The notes under the pieces: generated by a model | Told to the model about the DNA's origin: nothing | The model's database searches: none | Seen by the model: the letters and a program-made list of their open reading frames with translations, nothing else | Program-made: the position numbers and the translations under genes | Source: a virus | Length of the DNA: 64,000 bases | Virus record (IMG/VR): IMGVR_UViG_3300010389_003143 | Coordinates: 16,059 to 80,058 of that record | Strand: one strand, 5' to 3' | In this document: positions 41,565-48,574 of the stretch, in pieces | How the letters are laid out: each line of letters starts with the position of its first letter | Position numbering within the stretch: position 1 is the stretch's first letter

Positions 41565-42467
41565 TTAAAATCCAATAAATTTTTTGGCCGTGCCAACGTA
41601 AGATTGCCCAAACCACGCCATATCCAAGTAGCTTTCAAGAAATTTCTCCATCGCCTCCACGATTGGTAGATTCCAGTCTAATTCATTAGACATTTCTAAA
41701 GCAGCTTCTTTTTGCCTTTTTTCCGCAGACCTAAGCACAGCAAGCGGATTAACTCCCAGTGAATTAAAGCTATAAGCAATTTCTCTTAGTCCGTCAATCT
41801 CATATTTTAACATTTTGCACTGCCAAGCGAACAAGCTTATAATCTGGAATGTTGAGAATTCGCCCAGAACCTTCGGGAGATGCTTTACTCCTAGCGCAAT
41901 GTGCCTTGCCTCATCTTTCTCATAATATATAAGCAAATCTGAAAGAATTGGCTCTACGTTATTTTTTCTTAATTGAGAAAATATAGATATTGCTACAGGC
42001 TCAACCATAAGCTGCATCCCAAGTAATCTTCTAGCCATATCTGACGCTGCTAAAACTTCATTCAATCCAACTTCTGAGTGCTCTGTCAAAAAGCCTCTTC
42101 CATCTGGCTCATAATCTAAAACTTTTCTCATGTAATCAAGCATAACATAAAAATGTCTTGCTTCATCGTGTGCCTGTGAAGTCGCGGCTAATTTAGCACC
42201 CATATCGTCTATTTCTGCCGCCAAAAAAGCTGAGGCTTTCCACGCTACTAGCTCTCCCCAAAGGATAAGAGTTAATATCCTTATTAAAGACCCTCTTTTT
42301 TCCTCACTCAGCGTTGGTTTTCCGTGCTTTTCGATAAGTTCTGAAAGAATCTTCCTTCCATCCCAAATATTATTTTGTCCCTTGTGATAAATATTGCTAA
42401 GAACCTTAGTCGAAGAGGCGAGGTGATCGTTATTTTCTTTTGCAATTTCAAAATTTATTCCAGACAT
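41565..42467 (-). CDS. Ferritin-like diiron protein
   Basis: The start is taken at the ATG at 42465-42467 (MSGINFEIAKENNDHL), where AGGTGA lies upstream, not at the longer open frame to 42551; about 300 residues. A four-helix diiron site is visible: Glu in WGELVAWKAS, E-x2-H in SQAHDEARHFYVM, Glu in MVEPVAI and E-x2-H in YEKDEARHIALG. Two ExxH motifs on paired helices match ferritin-like oxygenases and R2-like proteins, but there is no radical tyrosine at the NrdB position. Substrate unknown; candidates include a fatty-acid-desaturase-like or N-oxygenase-type enzyme. It is separate from nrdB at 26571. Confidence 0.72.
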   Translation of the reverse strand: MSGINFEIAKENNDHLASSTKVLSNIYHKGQNNIWDGRKILSELIEKHGKPTLSEEKRGSLIRILTLILWGELVAWKASAFLAAEIDDMGAKLAATSQAHDEARHFYVMLDYMRKVLDYEPDGRGFLTEHSEVGLNEVLAASDMARRLLGMQLMVEPVAISIFSQLRKNNVEPILSDLLIYYEKDEARHIALGVKHLPKVLGEFSTFQIISLFAWQCKMLKYEIDGLREIAYSFNSLGVNPLAVLRSAEKRQKEAALEMSNELDWNLPIVEAMEKFLESYLDMAWFGQSYVGTAKKFIGF

Positions 42468-42475
42468 TATTTCAC

Positions 42476-42679
42476 CTAAAGAATGAGCCCTCTTCTCCTC
42501 TGCTTTTCGTAATGGGGAGACGTAACCTCGCCTTCCCATTCGTGCTTGCAATCTTCATTACAGCAGCGCAAAGTTGCCTTCATATTCATATCCAAGGTTT
42601 TTGGATTGTGTGCCATCACTATAATATCAGTATATTGATAGTTTCCGCATTTTGGACATTTATTCAGTCTTTCGGCCAT
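42476..42679 (-). CDS. Zinc-ribbon protein, 67 aa
   Basis: Begins MAERLNKCPKCGNYQYTDI; a second pair in LRCCNEDCKHEWEGEV gives C-x2-C ... C-x4-C, as in TFIIS-type zinc ribbons. The basic tail YEKQRRRGLIL suggests nucleic-acid binding. It overlaps the upstream membrane-protein gene by 16 bases and ends nine bases before the preferred start of the diiron gene. No more specific role can be seen. Confidence 0.55.
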   Translation of the reverse strand: MAERLNKCPKCGNYQYTDIIVMAHNPKTLDMNMKATLRCCNEDCKHEWEGEVTSPHYEKQRRRGLIL

Positions 42680-42897
42680 AGTTGCTTATCCTCTAAGCTC
42701 TTAGGGTTTAATGAGTTTTTGTCGCAATAACATTGTCCAACCTGCATAACTGGAGCATAGTTTTTGCATAGCCTAGCGCACTGCTCGTACTTATTGGACT
42801 TCAAGGCCATTCCGAAGCAATAAAGCGTTATGCATATTAAGGCAAAAGTACTCCAGTTTAAAGAAGTCCATCTTTCAATTCGGTGAAATATGCTCAT
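42664..42897 (-). CDS. Small membrane protein with cysteine-rich tail, 77 aa
   Basis: Begins MSIFHRIERWTSLNWSTF; one hydrophobic segment (FALICITLYCFGMAL) and a C-terminal Cys-rich region (CARLCKNYAPVMQVGQCYC). AT-rich coding, unlike the GC-rich gene before it, whose stop it overlaps by four bases. Function unknown. Confidence 0.45.
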   Translation of the reverse strand: MSIFHRIERWTSLNWSTFALICITLYCFGMALKSNKYEQCARLCKNYAPVMQVGQCYCDKNSLNPKSLEDKQLWPKD

Positions 42898-43286
42898 GGC
42901 GCCACCTCCCGCCCTTCGGCGTCGAGTAGGACGAGGGTGCAGCTACACAGGTCAGCCAGTGCAGGCCCGACCCATTTTGCGATCTCGTGTCTAGGCCAAC
43001 TACGGTCGCTCAGGGCAGGGTAGTCCACCCACCACTGTGGGGTCGTTGTCGCCGCCGCAGTCGCACGATCCAGCCCCTCCGCCACCGGCTTCCCATCCCA
43101 CGCGAGGACGAGGGCATCGTGCTCCTCGATGCCCGCCGCTTTGCATCCTGCACGCCACCACGAGTTGCCTTTGCCGTCGTGGTCTAACCAAGCTGTCGGA
43201 GGACGGGCACCGCACGGCCCCTCCTTCAGCAGCCCGTGAGGGTCGCCCTTCTCGGGCACTAGCAAGACGGCGTGTACTTTACTCAT
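42894..43286 (-). CDS. Hypothetical protein in GC-rich island, 130 aa
   Basis: Begins MSKVHAVLLVPEKGDPHGLL. Rich in Trp, Ala and Asp, with WLDHDGKGNSWWRAG, WDGKPVAEGLDRATAAA and a C-terminal ADLCSCTLVLLDAEG. No family recognised. Base composition marks it as foreign to the surrounding genome. ATGA overlaps on both sides show that the island is organised as an operon. Confidence 0.5.
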   Translation of the reverse strand: MSKVHAVLLVPEKGDPHGLLKEGPCGARPPTAWLDHDGKGNSWWRAGCKAAGIEEHDALVLAWDGKPVAEGLDRATAAATTTPQWWVDYPALSDRSWPRHEIAKWVGPALADLCSCTLVLLDAEGREVAP

Positions 43287-43555
43287 GGCGCATCCTCCAG
43301 CGCGCGAAGCCTCACCGGACCATCCCAGCGGTCACACCTCTGGCATCCGGTCCTCGCGAGAAACACACCATCAGCGGCCGAGACGATCTCCTGTCGGTCT
43401 GGCCCGCATTGACAGGCGTCACCGACCAGCACCACTACACACACGTCAGCGTGCGAGTTGTATCCATCAGCCCAGCCCCGGCAGTAGTCCTCGGACCCCT
43501 CCCTATAAGCAACGAACCCGGTATTCGTGAAGTGTCCGACTTTGGCTCTGCTCAT
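43283..43555 (-). CDS. Hypothetical Cys-rich protein in GC-rich island, 90 aa
   Basis: Begins MSRAKVGHFTNTGFVAYRE. Contains EDYCRGWADGYNSH, CVVVLVGDACQCG and TGCQRCDRW, so six cysteines that could form a metal site. No family recognised. Linked by ATGA overlaps to both neighbours. Confidence 0.45.
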   Translation of the reverse strand: MSRAKVGHFTNTGFVAYREGSEDYCRGWADGYNSHADVCVVVLVGDACQCGPDRQEIVSAADGVFLARTGCQRCDRWDGPVRLRALEDAP

Positions 43556-43941
43556 GGCGCAGCCTCCAGTGCGGCCACAAGGGCCTCGGCAGTGGGGAGC
43601 CAGCCGTCCGTGATGTTGCCAGCCTCACCGCCAGAGCGGATCACGCGGGCCATGTCGAGGCACAGGTCAATGCGGCACTCGGGGTGTGCCTCCTGCACCA
43701 ACGTGATCAAGCCCAGCCGGGTCAGGTCGTCGGTGAGGTCTGGGACCATCGTAGGGTGAATGGTGTGCGGCACTCGACAAGCACGTACCGCTCCCCATGC
43801 CATAGGTAGGTCTTCTGGTACAAATGCCCGCATCCCCGGCAGCCAGCGAAAATGCCTACAGTTCACCAGCCTTTTCGCAAGGCTCGGCGGTGTTGTCTCG
43901 GTGCCACTCGTCGTGGTGTTTTCTACAGAAGCATCGGACAT
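43552..43941 (-). CDS. Hypothetical phage protein of a W-rich family, 129 aa
   Basis: The core from residue 21 reads SLAKRLVNCRHFRWLPGM, later PDLTDDLTRLGLITLVQ and the C-terminal TAEALVAALEAAP. This LA-x-R-x-V-x-C-x2-x-RW-x-P phrase with an EALVAALEAAP end is one I associate with short orphan proteins in phages of GC-rich hosts. Its first 20 residues overlap the end of the HNH gene. A fragment of a second copy of the same N-terminal phrase starts at 44439. Confidence 0.55.
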   Translation of the reverse strand: MSDASVENTTTSGTETTPPSLAKRLVNCRHFRWLPGMRAFVPEDLPMAWGAVRACRVPHTIHPTMVPDLTDDLTRLGLITLVQEAHPECRIDLCLDMARVIRSGGEAGNITDGWLPTAEALVAALEAAP

Positions 43942-44365
43942 CTAGCCACCTCTCTGTGTGGTACGAGTCGTGGTGCCACGCGTGCGGGCCGGAACACTCG
44001 CCGCCGTTGCCGCCGCAACACTCCACGTCCTGTGCTCGCGGCAGCCTGCCCGACTGCACGGCGTTGTTGACTGCTGCCTTGCACAGCATGTACCAACGTC
44101 GCTTTTGGTAGTAGGCACGATCTGTGGCTCGGCCTTTCTCACTCGCCCGGTACTTCTTCTTAGCCCTAGCCTGTGCTTCGCGACCCTTACGGCTCTGCCT
44201 GTACCGCTTGTAGGTTGCGGCACGCTCGGGCGATCCCTCTTTTGCTCGGCGGCGCTTCGCTTCGCACTCCTTGCACTTAGAGTAGCGCCCGTGCTTCCCC
44301 ATAGGGTTGCTCCGAAAGGCGTCAAGAGAGAGGTTCCGCTGGCATCCTGTGCATGTTTTGTCCAT
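43856..44365 (-). CDS. HNH-type homing endonuclease with zinc finger
   Basis: A 169-residue protein. The N-terminal zinc finger CTGCQRNLSLDAFRSN ... KCKECEAKRRR is a common DNA-recognition module; it is followed by a long basic helix (YKRYRQSRKGREAQARAKKK) and a C-terminal His/Cys nuclease core HAWHHDSYHTERW and FCRKHHDEWH. It overlaps the 43552 gene by 86 bases and begins inside the 5' part of another gene (44366-44439), which points to insertion by this endonuclease. Confidence 0.7.
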   Translation of the reverse strand: MDKTCTGCQRNLSLDAFRSNPMGKHGRYSKCKECEAKRRRAKEGSPERAATYKRYRQSRKGREAQARAKKKYRASEKGRATDRAYYQKRRWYMLCKAAVNNAVQSGRLPRAQDVECCGGNGGECSGPHAWHHDSYHTERWLDVRCFCRKHHDEWHRDNTAEPCEKAGEL

Positions 44366-44439
44366 ACACCGCCACTAACCAGCTTCGGCATCCACCGCCA
44401 GCCGGGACAGGCGACGGCGCGTTGTGCTAAGTCATTCAT
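44366..44439 (-). pseudogene. Broken 5' end of a W-rich family gene cut by the HNH gene
   Basis: A start codon at 44437-44439 reads MNDLAQRAVACPGWRWMP and then KLVSGG before the HNH start at 44365. It matches the core phrase of the 43552-43941 protein (LA-x-R-x-V-x-C-x3-RW-x-P). Beyond this point the frame continues through the HNH gene out of register and is not meaningful. I read it as the remnant of a paralogue interrupted by the endonuclease. Confidence 0.5.
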
Positions 44440-44441
44440 CG

Positions 44442-44912
44442 TTAAACCCCGATTCCATCAAGTGTTTTTTGTAGTCTAGCGATCTCTGCCTCTAGGGTCT
44501 TTTTCTTTTTCTCTAAAGATTTCTTTATCTTTGGCTCTTGCGCTTTCTTCCACAAAGAAAAGTTAGCCTCATAGGCTGCAAGCTTTTTAGAATAATCTTG
44601 CATTCTTTTTTCGTAAGTCTTTAATTTCTTTTTATAAGAGGCCATCTCTTGATTATATCTAAGATTTTTGCATGGCACAAGAGCTTTGAACTCCATCGAT
44701 TCATAACGCCATTCATGCTTAATCTCTATATCAGACCAATCTTTTACTACAGGTTTATGATAATCAAATTTTTCGCAATATTCTTTGACAATATCTCCGA
44801 TAGCCGATATCTTAAATATGCCCTCGGGAAAGTCTATTGAAATTTTCTCAATCTTTATTTTTTCCGGAGGAGTCGGCTTTGTCGGCGCTCTTGGTTTCGT
44901 CGGCTTTCTCAT
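44442..44912 (-). CDS. Coiled-coil hypothetical protein, 156 aa
   Basis: AT-rich again. A proline-threonine start (MRKPTKPRAPTKPTPPEK) leads into a beta-containing region and a long coiled coil (YKKKLKTYEKRMQDYSKKL; LEKKKKTLEAEIARLQ). No family recognised. It overlaps the upstream gene by 65 bases, which is unusually long for this genome and might mean a later start. Confidence 0.5.
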   Translation of the reverse strand: MRKPTKPRAPTKPTPPEKIKIEKISIDFPEGIFKISAIGDIVKEYCEKFDYHKPVVKDWSDIEIKHEWRYESMEFKALVPCKNLRYNQEMASYKKKLKTYEKRMQDYSKKLAAYEANFSLWKKAQEPKIKKSLEKKKKTLEAEIARLQKTLDGIGV

Positions 44913-45123
44913 TTTGAATCCATTTATTATAAAAGTAAAGTGCGGCTGTAGATACTCCGCTACCCCGATAGGGTGTGCTTGAAATTATAATCAGCCTTTT
45001 ATCGCCTGTCAATAGTTTTCGCTGCTCTTCGGTAATTTCCTCAAAGCCCCTCGACCACTCTTTAAACTCCGGATCATCTGGAGAGTACAAAGGCAGGGGC
45101 AAATCCCACTTAATCCCCCTCAA
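44848..45123 (-). CDS. Hypothetical protein, 91 aa
   Basis: Begins MRGIKWDLPLPLYSPDDPE and contains LTGDKRLIIISSTPYRG, with a lysine/aspartate-rich tail (ADETKSADKADSSGKNKD). No family recognised. It overlaps its upstream neighbour by 14 bases and the downstream gene by 65. Confidence 0.45.
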   Translation of the reverse strand: MRGIKWDLPLPLYSPDDPEFKEWSRGFEEITEEQRKLLTGDKRLIIISSTPYRGSGVSTAALYFYNKWIQNEKADETKSADKADSSGKNKD

Positions 45124-45310
45124 CTACTTTCTCCTCTGGAACAATGCCGTAATCACGACTGTAGCGATAGGCAATCATCTTTGCTTTATTCATTTTAAGC
45201 AAAATTTCCAAAATCTCACCAAGACAATCTTCTACATCATCTTTATCTAGGTTATCTGATTCTCTTATTCTATCTATAGACCAGGAGAGCCTTCTCAATT
45301 CACTAATCAT
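45110..45310 (-). CDS. Small helical hypothetical protein, 66 aa
   Basis: Begins MISELRRLSWSIDRIRESD; predicted two-helix protein with EDCLGEILEILLKMNKAK and a C-terminal AYRYSRDYGIVPEE. No family recognised. Overlaps the SET-domain gene by eight bases. Confidence 0.45.
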   Translation of the reverse strand: MISELRRLSWSIDRIRESDNLDKDDVEDCLGEILEILLKMNKAKMIAYRYSRDYGIVPEEKVVEGD

Positions 45311-45611
45311 CTTTATCCTCCAGTGAGTATAGCCAATAAAAAGCGGTTAACTCTTCTTCGGGCTTTATATCCTTTATTGTTTTGAACATAATAAAGTCGC
45401 CCTGGATATAGGCCTCGCAGTTTGGATCTTCCGAATGATTAAAGAAAGCTCCAAGCGGAGTTCTTATATATCCATTTTCAAATCTATCATCTTTAACGTG
45501 AGCAATACCTAACTCTGTGTCTTTGGCTATGTGACTTTTGGAAAACAAACCATTGCCATCTATATCTGAAAATCCAATATATAAAAATTCTGGAAGAGGT
45601 CTGTAAGTCAT
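45303..45611 (-). CDS. SET-domain protein, putative lysine methyltransferase
   Basis: A 102-residue minimal SET domain. Motifs: GNGLFSKSHIAKDTELG at 19-35 (N-terminal SET motif), NHSEDPNC at 58-65 (the NHS-x2-PNC cofactor/knot motif), and EELTAFY at 86-92 (the catalytic EEL-T-x2-Y motif, Tyr92). These residues are all present, so the fold and SAM binding are plausible despite the lack of pre-SET and post-SET parts. Stand-alone short SET proteins occur in some bacteria and phages; the target here is unknown and could be a host or virion protein. Coupled by a four-base overlap to the gene upstream. Confidence 0.75.
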   Translation of the reverse strand: MTYRPLPEFLYIGFSDIDGNGLFSKSHIAKDTELGIAHVKDDRFENGYIRTPLGAFFNHSEDPNCEAYIQGDFIMFKTIKDIKPEEELTAFYWLYSLEDKDD

Positions 45612-46066
45612 TTTGTATCCTTTTTAGATTCTTTTAATAATCTAATGGCTTCTTTTTCTTTTTCAATAAGATTGTAATTTTCAGGATTTAGAGTAATTAA
45701 AGCACATACAATACACTCTTTCATGGGTGCGCCGTGTCCACATAAGTTACATGTACATTCTTGCTCTAAAGGTCCGGAATCATAACCTGCATCACAACGA
45801 GCACAATCGTACCATTTTGAAGTATCTCTTGATAAAGATTTGCTCCAGTAGTTGGGGTCTGGAAAATCTGGATCTCTCAAAATCAAACCAACCGCTTCAC
45901 TTGTTGATCCGCACTCAATCCCAACGATTCTTTTTTGAACCAACTTTCCATCGAATTCTACCCATATTATTTCGTGAATCTTTGGTTCATCGCCCTTCTT
46001 TACAGTTAAAATTCTGCCTCTACCCGGTATGAAAGGGGTAATGTCAGGATTTCTATAGCACCTCAT
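45608..46066 (-). CDS. Hypothetical protein with zinc-binding cysteines, 152 aa
   Basis: Begins MRCYRNPDITPFIPGRGRI. A beta-rich N-terminal half (IHEIIWVEFDGKLVQKRIVGI) is followed by CARCDAGYDSG, CTCNLCGHG and CIVCALITL, six to eight cysteines suggesting one or two zinc sites, then an amphipathic helix. No family recognised. AT-rich; its start overlaps the stop of the GC-rich gene at 46063. Confidence 0.5.
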   Translation of the reverse strand: MRCYRNPDITPFIPGRGRILTVKKGDEPKIHEIIWVEFDGKLVQKRIVGIECGSTSEAVGLILRDPDFPDPNYWSKSLSRDTSKWYDCARCDAGYDSGPLEQECTCNLCGHGAPMKECIVCALITLNPENYNLIEKEKEAIRLLKESKKDTK

Positions 46067-46488
46067 TCCTCACCCCCGGTCACCACATCAGCGATGTCGA
46101 TGCCACTGTCGTAGATTTCGATGCCCGAAGGCATGGGCAGCGGATCAACCACAACCAGCTTACGGGCGATCTCCGCGTAGTTGACCCTCCGTGAAGCGAG
46201 CAAGCGACCCATCTGCATGAAGCCCCACTGCATCCGAAGGACACGCTTCGCCTTCTTCTTGCGGAGTCGCTTCTTGCCCCGATGCTTCCGCATTTCGTCA
46301 GCGAGGTTCGCCTTGATGTACTCATCGCGGGCCACCTGTCCCGTGATCATCTTGGACGCCTCGACCATCCTCGCGCTGATGCTCGACGTGGCGTAGGTCG
46401 TTGGGCCGCTCATCATCTCCTCACTGACTCCGAGCCCTGTCATGATCTTCTGCCGGAACAGATCCACCTCTGCCTTCGTGTCCATCAC
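46063..46488 (-). CDS. Hypothetical basic protein in GC-rich island, 141 aa
   Basis: Begins MMDTKAEVDLFRQKIMTGL. Helical with a strongly basic segment (MRKHRGKKRLRKKKAKRVL) in the middle, which suggests nucleic-acid binding, and a C-terminal VDPLPMPSGIEIYDSG. No family recognised. Coupled by four bases to both neighbours. Confidence 0.5.
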   Translation of the reverse strand: MMDTKAEVDLFRQKIMTGLGVSEEMMSGPTTYATSSISARMVEASKMITGQVARDEYIKANLADEMRKHRGKKRLRKKKAKRVLRMQWGFMQMGRLLASRRVNYAEIARKLVVVDPLPMPSGIEIYDSGIDIADVVTGGEE

Positions 46489-46793
46489 GGCTTCTCAGTC
46501 TGCCACAGGGCATCCGTCACCGCAGACTGGATCGCCTGCTTCACCGTGGGCGACTCGCGGGTCCACGACGAGATCGCGTGCTTCACGGCGTCACTGATAG
46601 CCGCGTCGAGGTGGCGGCGTACCGACTCCTTGATTCTGTGCTCCAGATGGCCGTTGGTCACGAGGTCCGTGATTTCTGCCTCGACCTGCTTTTGAATATC
46701 GCCCTGACGGGCAACAATAGAGTTGACGACCGAGTGTCGCATCGACTCAACGTCGAGCTGTAGTCGAATCATATGCAGAGGTTGACTGCTCAT
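46485..46793 (-). CDS. Hypothetical helical protein in GC-rich island, 102 aa
   Basis: The ATG at 46791-46793 (MSSQPLHMIRLQLDVESM) is preceded by AAAGGAG at ideal spacing and preferred over the longer frame. Almost entirely helical, with VARQGDIQKQVEAEITDLV, RRHLDAAISDAVKHAI and TVKQAIQSAVTDALW. No family recognised; may bind the basic partner encoded next. Confidence 0.5.
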   Translation of the reverse strand: MSSQPLHMIRLQLDVESMRHSVVNSIVARQGDIQKQVEAEITDLVTNGHLEHRIKESVRRHLDAAISDAVKHAISSWTRESPTVKQAIQSAVTDALWQTEKP

Positions 46794-46815
46794 TTTCACT
46801 CCTTTGGAATAAAAG

Positions 46816-47343
46816 CTATATAACAAAATAAAACAATAAAAACAAGATACCAAATGATAGCTGCCAACTTACAGTGTGTATTAAGAGTGCTGTATGGCTA
46901 AAGCCTGAAGCTTCCCAAAACTTCCAGCCATCCGTTGACATTTTTGGTACCCCTCTGTAAAAAGTAGACAGGTTATAAGCTCCGTCAACATAATTATTTA
47001 TTGCCCATGCAGCCAAAAAAGAATTCAAAACTACAGAGCTGGCTAGAAGCGGAGATAAGAACGCTAGGTAGGTAAAGTAAAAAATTAGGGATACAGTATT
47101 GGTCATTACAGGTGCAGCAGAAACAAGGGCTTCTTGCACGCTCGTAAATCTAACAACTTGAACGTATTGGACATAAGCCCAAACCCACCTACCGCTTATC
47201 ATGCCTGGGAATGGCCATATTTTTGTAATTGTAGCTCCAAAATACTGCGCGGTAAGGGCATGTGCCCCTTCGTGTTGCAGATTTTGCGGAATCCACCAAA
47301 AAGCGCAAAACAAAAGCATTAATGGCAAAGAAACTGCGTCCAT
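46816..47343 (-). CDS. Polytopic membrane protein with HExxH motif (M50-like)
   Basis: A 175-residue protein with about five hydrophobic segments. His24-Glu25-x2-His28 in NLQHEGAHALTA lies at the edge of the first membrane helix, as in site-2-type (M50) intramembrane metalloproteases, and a later NNYVDGAYNL could provide the acidic third ligand. It is smaller than most M50 enzymes and lacks a PDZ domain. If active, it would cleave membrane-spanning proteins of the host. AT-rich, between two GC-rich islands. Confidence 0.6.
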   Translation of the reverse strand: MDAVSLPLMLLFCAFWWIPQNLQHEGAHALTAQYFGATITKIWPFPGMISGRWVWAYVQYVQVVRFTSVQEALVSAAPVMTNTVSLIFYFTYLAFLSPLLASSVVLNSFLAAWAINNYVDGAYNLSTFYRGVPKMSTDGWKFWEASGFSHTALLIHTVSWQLSFGILFLLFYFVI

Positions 47344-47344
47344 T

Positions 47345-47593
47345 TTATTCCCTCAAAATTTTGGCCTCAAGTATTTCGTATGGCCCCTTTTTATGGTACC
47401 CAATTTGATCATATCCACCAACGTGTATAAAGTCCTCTCCATCTATAAGACCTATAACGGAGCATAAATGACCTTTTGCAATATCTGCGGCATCGTGATT
47501 ATTTGTAGCTATCTCATAGCCAATTATTCTATGCCTTGTCTCAAGCTGAACTTGATATATTGGCATTTTTTCTGGATTATTCCAACTCATCAC
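47345..47593 (-). CDS. Hypothetical protein, 82 aa
   Basis: Begins MMSWNNPEKMPIYQVQLET and contains TNNHDAADIAKGHLCSV and GGYDQIGYHKKGPYEILEAK. No family recognised. It overlaps the GC-rich gene at 47577 by 17 bases, an AT-rich/GC-rich junction. Confidence 0.45.
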   Translation of the reverse strand: MMSWNNPEKMPIYQVQLETRHRIIGYEIATNNHDAADIAKGHLCSVIGLIDGEDFIHVGGYDQIGYHKKGPYEILEAKILRE

Positions 47594-48044
47594 TCATCTC
47601 CTCAACCGCTCTTTGTATTGCGGCTATGAACTCGGGGTCGTCAATCTCCTTGATCTGGGACAACGACTGACAGTGGAACAGACCCGTGTAGATCGCCCCG
47701 CAGTGCTCACAGACCTCCTCTTTTGGCCCCCGACGTGGAAGGTCTGCCAAGGATACCCCGACGTGCTTCTTGCCGGTAGGCTTCCCATCAGGGTCGATGC
47801 ACTTGGGACACGGCGGCAGAGCGGGATGCCCGTGCGCTTTCCCTCCGGTGTAGGTGACACCGGGCACCATCTTGTCGAGGTCAACGAGCTTACCAAAGCA
47901 GTTGTCGCACTCATCGACTACACCGGTTGGCATGAGAACAGTGTTGCCGTCCTCCGTCTTGCGAACCCTCTCGGGGTTGTCGATGCCAATGCCGACGATC
48001 TCGGTAGCAGACCACTGGATGCGGGGCTTGTCTTTCTCACTCAT
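47577..48044 (-). CDS. Hypothetical zinc-finger-like protein, 155 aa
   Basis: Begins MSEKDKPRIQWSATEIVGI after GGAGG. Three Cys pairs: ECDNCFGKL, PCPKCIDPD and VCEHCGAIY, with nearby histidines, suggest two zinc sites. The C-terminus is helical (EFIAAIQRAVEEMSDELE). No family recognised; it may bind nucleic acid. Part of GC-rich island III. Confidence 0.5.
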   Translation of the reverse strand: MSEKDKPRIQWSATEIVGIGIDNPERVRKTEDGNTVLMPTGVVDECDNCFGKLVDLDKMVPGVTYTGGKAHGHPALPPCPKCIDPDGKPTGKKHVGVSLADLPRRGPKEEVCEHCGAIYTGLFHCQSLSQIKEIDDPEFIAAIQRAVEEMSDELE

Positions 48045-48249
48045 CGGCCACCTCCTCCAAGTCCTCCCTACTGAACCAGTGGTACGGGAACGCCAGCTTC
48101 ACCATCCCGGCATAAGGCCCCCAAGGCGGACCCTCCTGCACGATGGGTTGTGGGCGACGGGTGGCCTCTTGGAGAGAGGGCGGAGAGTCCCAGATGACTT
48201 GCTTGACGAGATACCGCTTCTCGCTTGGCTTGGTTTTGATCTCACCCAT
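48037..48249 (-). CDS. Small hypothetical protein, 70 aa
   Basis: Begins MGEIKTKPSEKRYLVKQVI and has PSLQEATRRPQPIVQEG, then LAFPYHWFSREDLEEV. GC-rich; overlaps both neighbours by eight bases. No family recognised. Confidence 0.4.
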   Translation of the reverse strand: MGEIKTKPSEKRYLVKQVIWDSPPSLQEATRRPQPIVQEGPPWGPYAGMVKLAFPYHWFSREDLEEVADE

Positions 48250-48574
48250 CAGCCTTTCCTCCGATGCTGCGATAAGACGGGAAGGTCGGCGGCCACACCG
48301 GAGCGTCGGGATCCCACTGGCGCAGGAAGGTGTCGATGTTGGGCCAGTGCCGAACCCAAGCGTACTTGTCCTCGCCTCGGATCAACCCTGCGAGGGCACG
48401 GCAGGACTCGCCCGGATTTCCCGCGTCCACAGTGACGAGAATTGCCACCCCCGGCTTGGTGTTGTAGGCCATGTTGGAGCCGACGTTGACCTCGACAACC
48501 GGTGGACGGACATCGAGGGGGTCGGACACATCAAGCACCAAGAACAGGCTCATTTCAGTCGGGTGTTTTGCCAT
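48242..48574 (-). CDS. Hypothetical protein, 110 aa
   Basis: Begins MAKHPTEMSLFLVLDVSDP. Contains VAILVTVDAGNPGESCRAL, GEDKYAWVRHWPNIDTF and LRQWDPDAPVWPPTFPS. GC-rich, last upstream gene of island III. No family recognised. Confidence 0.45.
   Translation of the reverse strand: MAKHPTEMSLFLVLDVSDPLDVRPPVVEVNVGSNMAYNTKPGVAILVTVDAGNPGESCRALAGLIRGEDKYAWVRHWPNIDTFLRQWDPDAPVWPPTFPSYRSIGGKADG

Larger units (their letters stand above)
42894..44439. other. GC-rich island I
   Basis: A sharp change of base composition: bases 43021-43080 contain 41 G/C in 60, against 14 G/C in 60 at 44581-44640 just outside. The island holds four overlapping minus-strand genes and a broken gene start. Genes inside use GC-rich codons and Ala/Arg/Gly/Pro-rich proteins. 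Its edges coincide with gene starts and stops, including a 4-base overlap with the AT-rich gene at 42664. Confidence 0.75.
46063..46793. other. GC-rich island II
   Basis: Two overlapping minus-strand genes with GC-rich codons bounded by AT-rich genes on both sides. The left boundary falls at a four-base ATGA overlap with the gene at 45608 and the right one at the ribosome binding site AAAGGAG, so the composition changes within a few bases of gene edges. Confidence 0.7.
47577..48574. other. GC-rich island III
   Basis: Three overlapping minus-strand genes (overlaps of 8 bases each) with GC-rich codon usage. Both neighbours are AT-rich and overlap the island by 17 bases and 1 base. Same pattern as islands I and II. 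Confidence 0.7.

Noticed and set aside
43037-43759. A 240-codon plus-strand frame in GC-rich island I
   Set aside because: GC-rich DNA produces long antisense frames; it runs across three coupled minus-strand genes and has no recognisable domain or ribosome binding site.
43942-44439. A 165-codon minus-strand frame overlapping the HNH gene
   Set aside because: Only the first ~24 codons resemble a real protein; the rest is the HNH gene read out of register. Kept as a pseudogene fragment.
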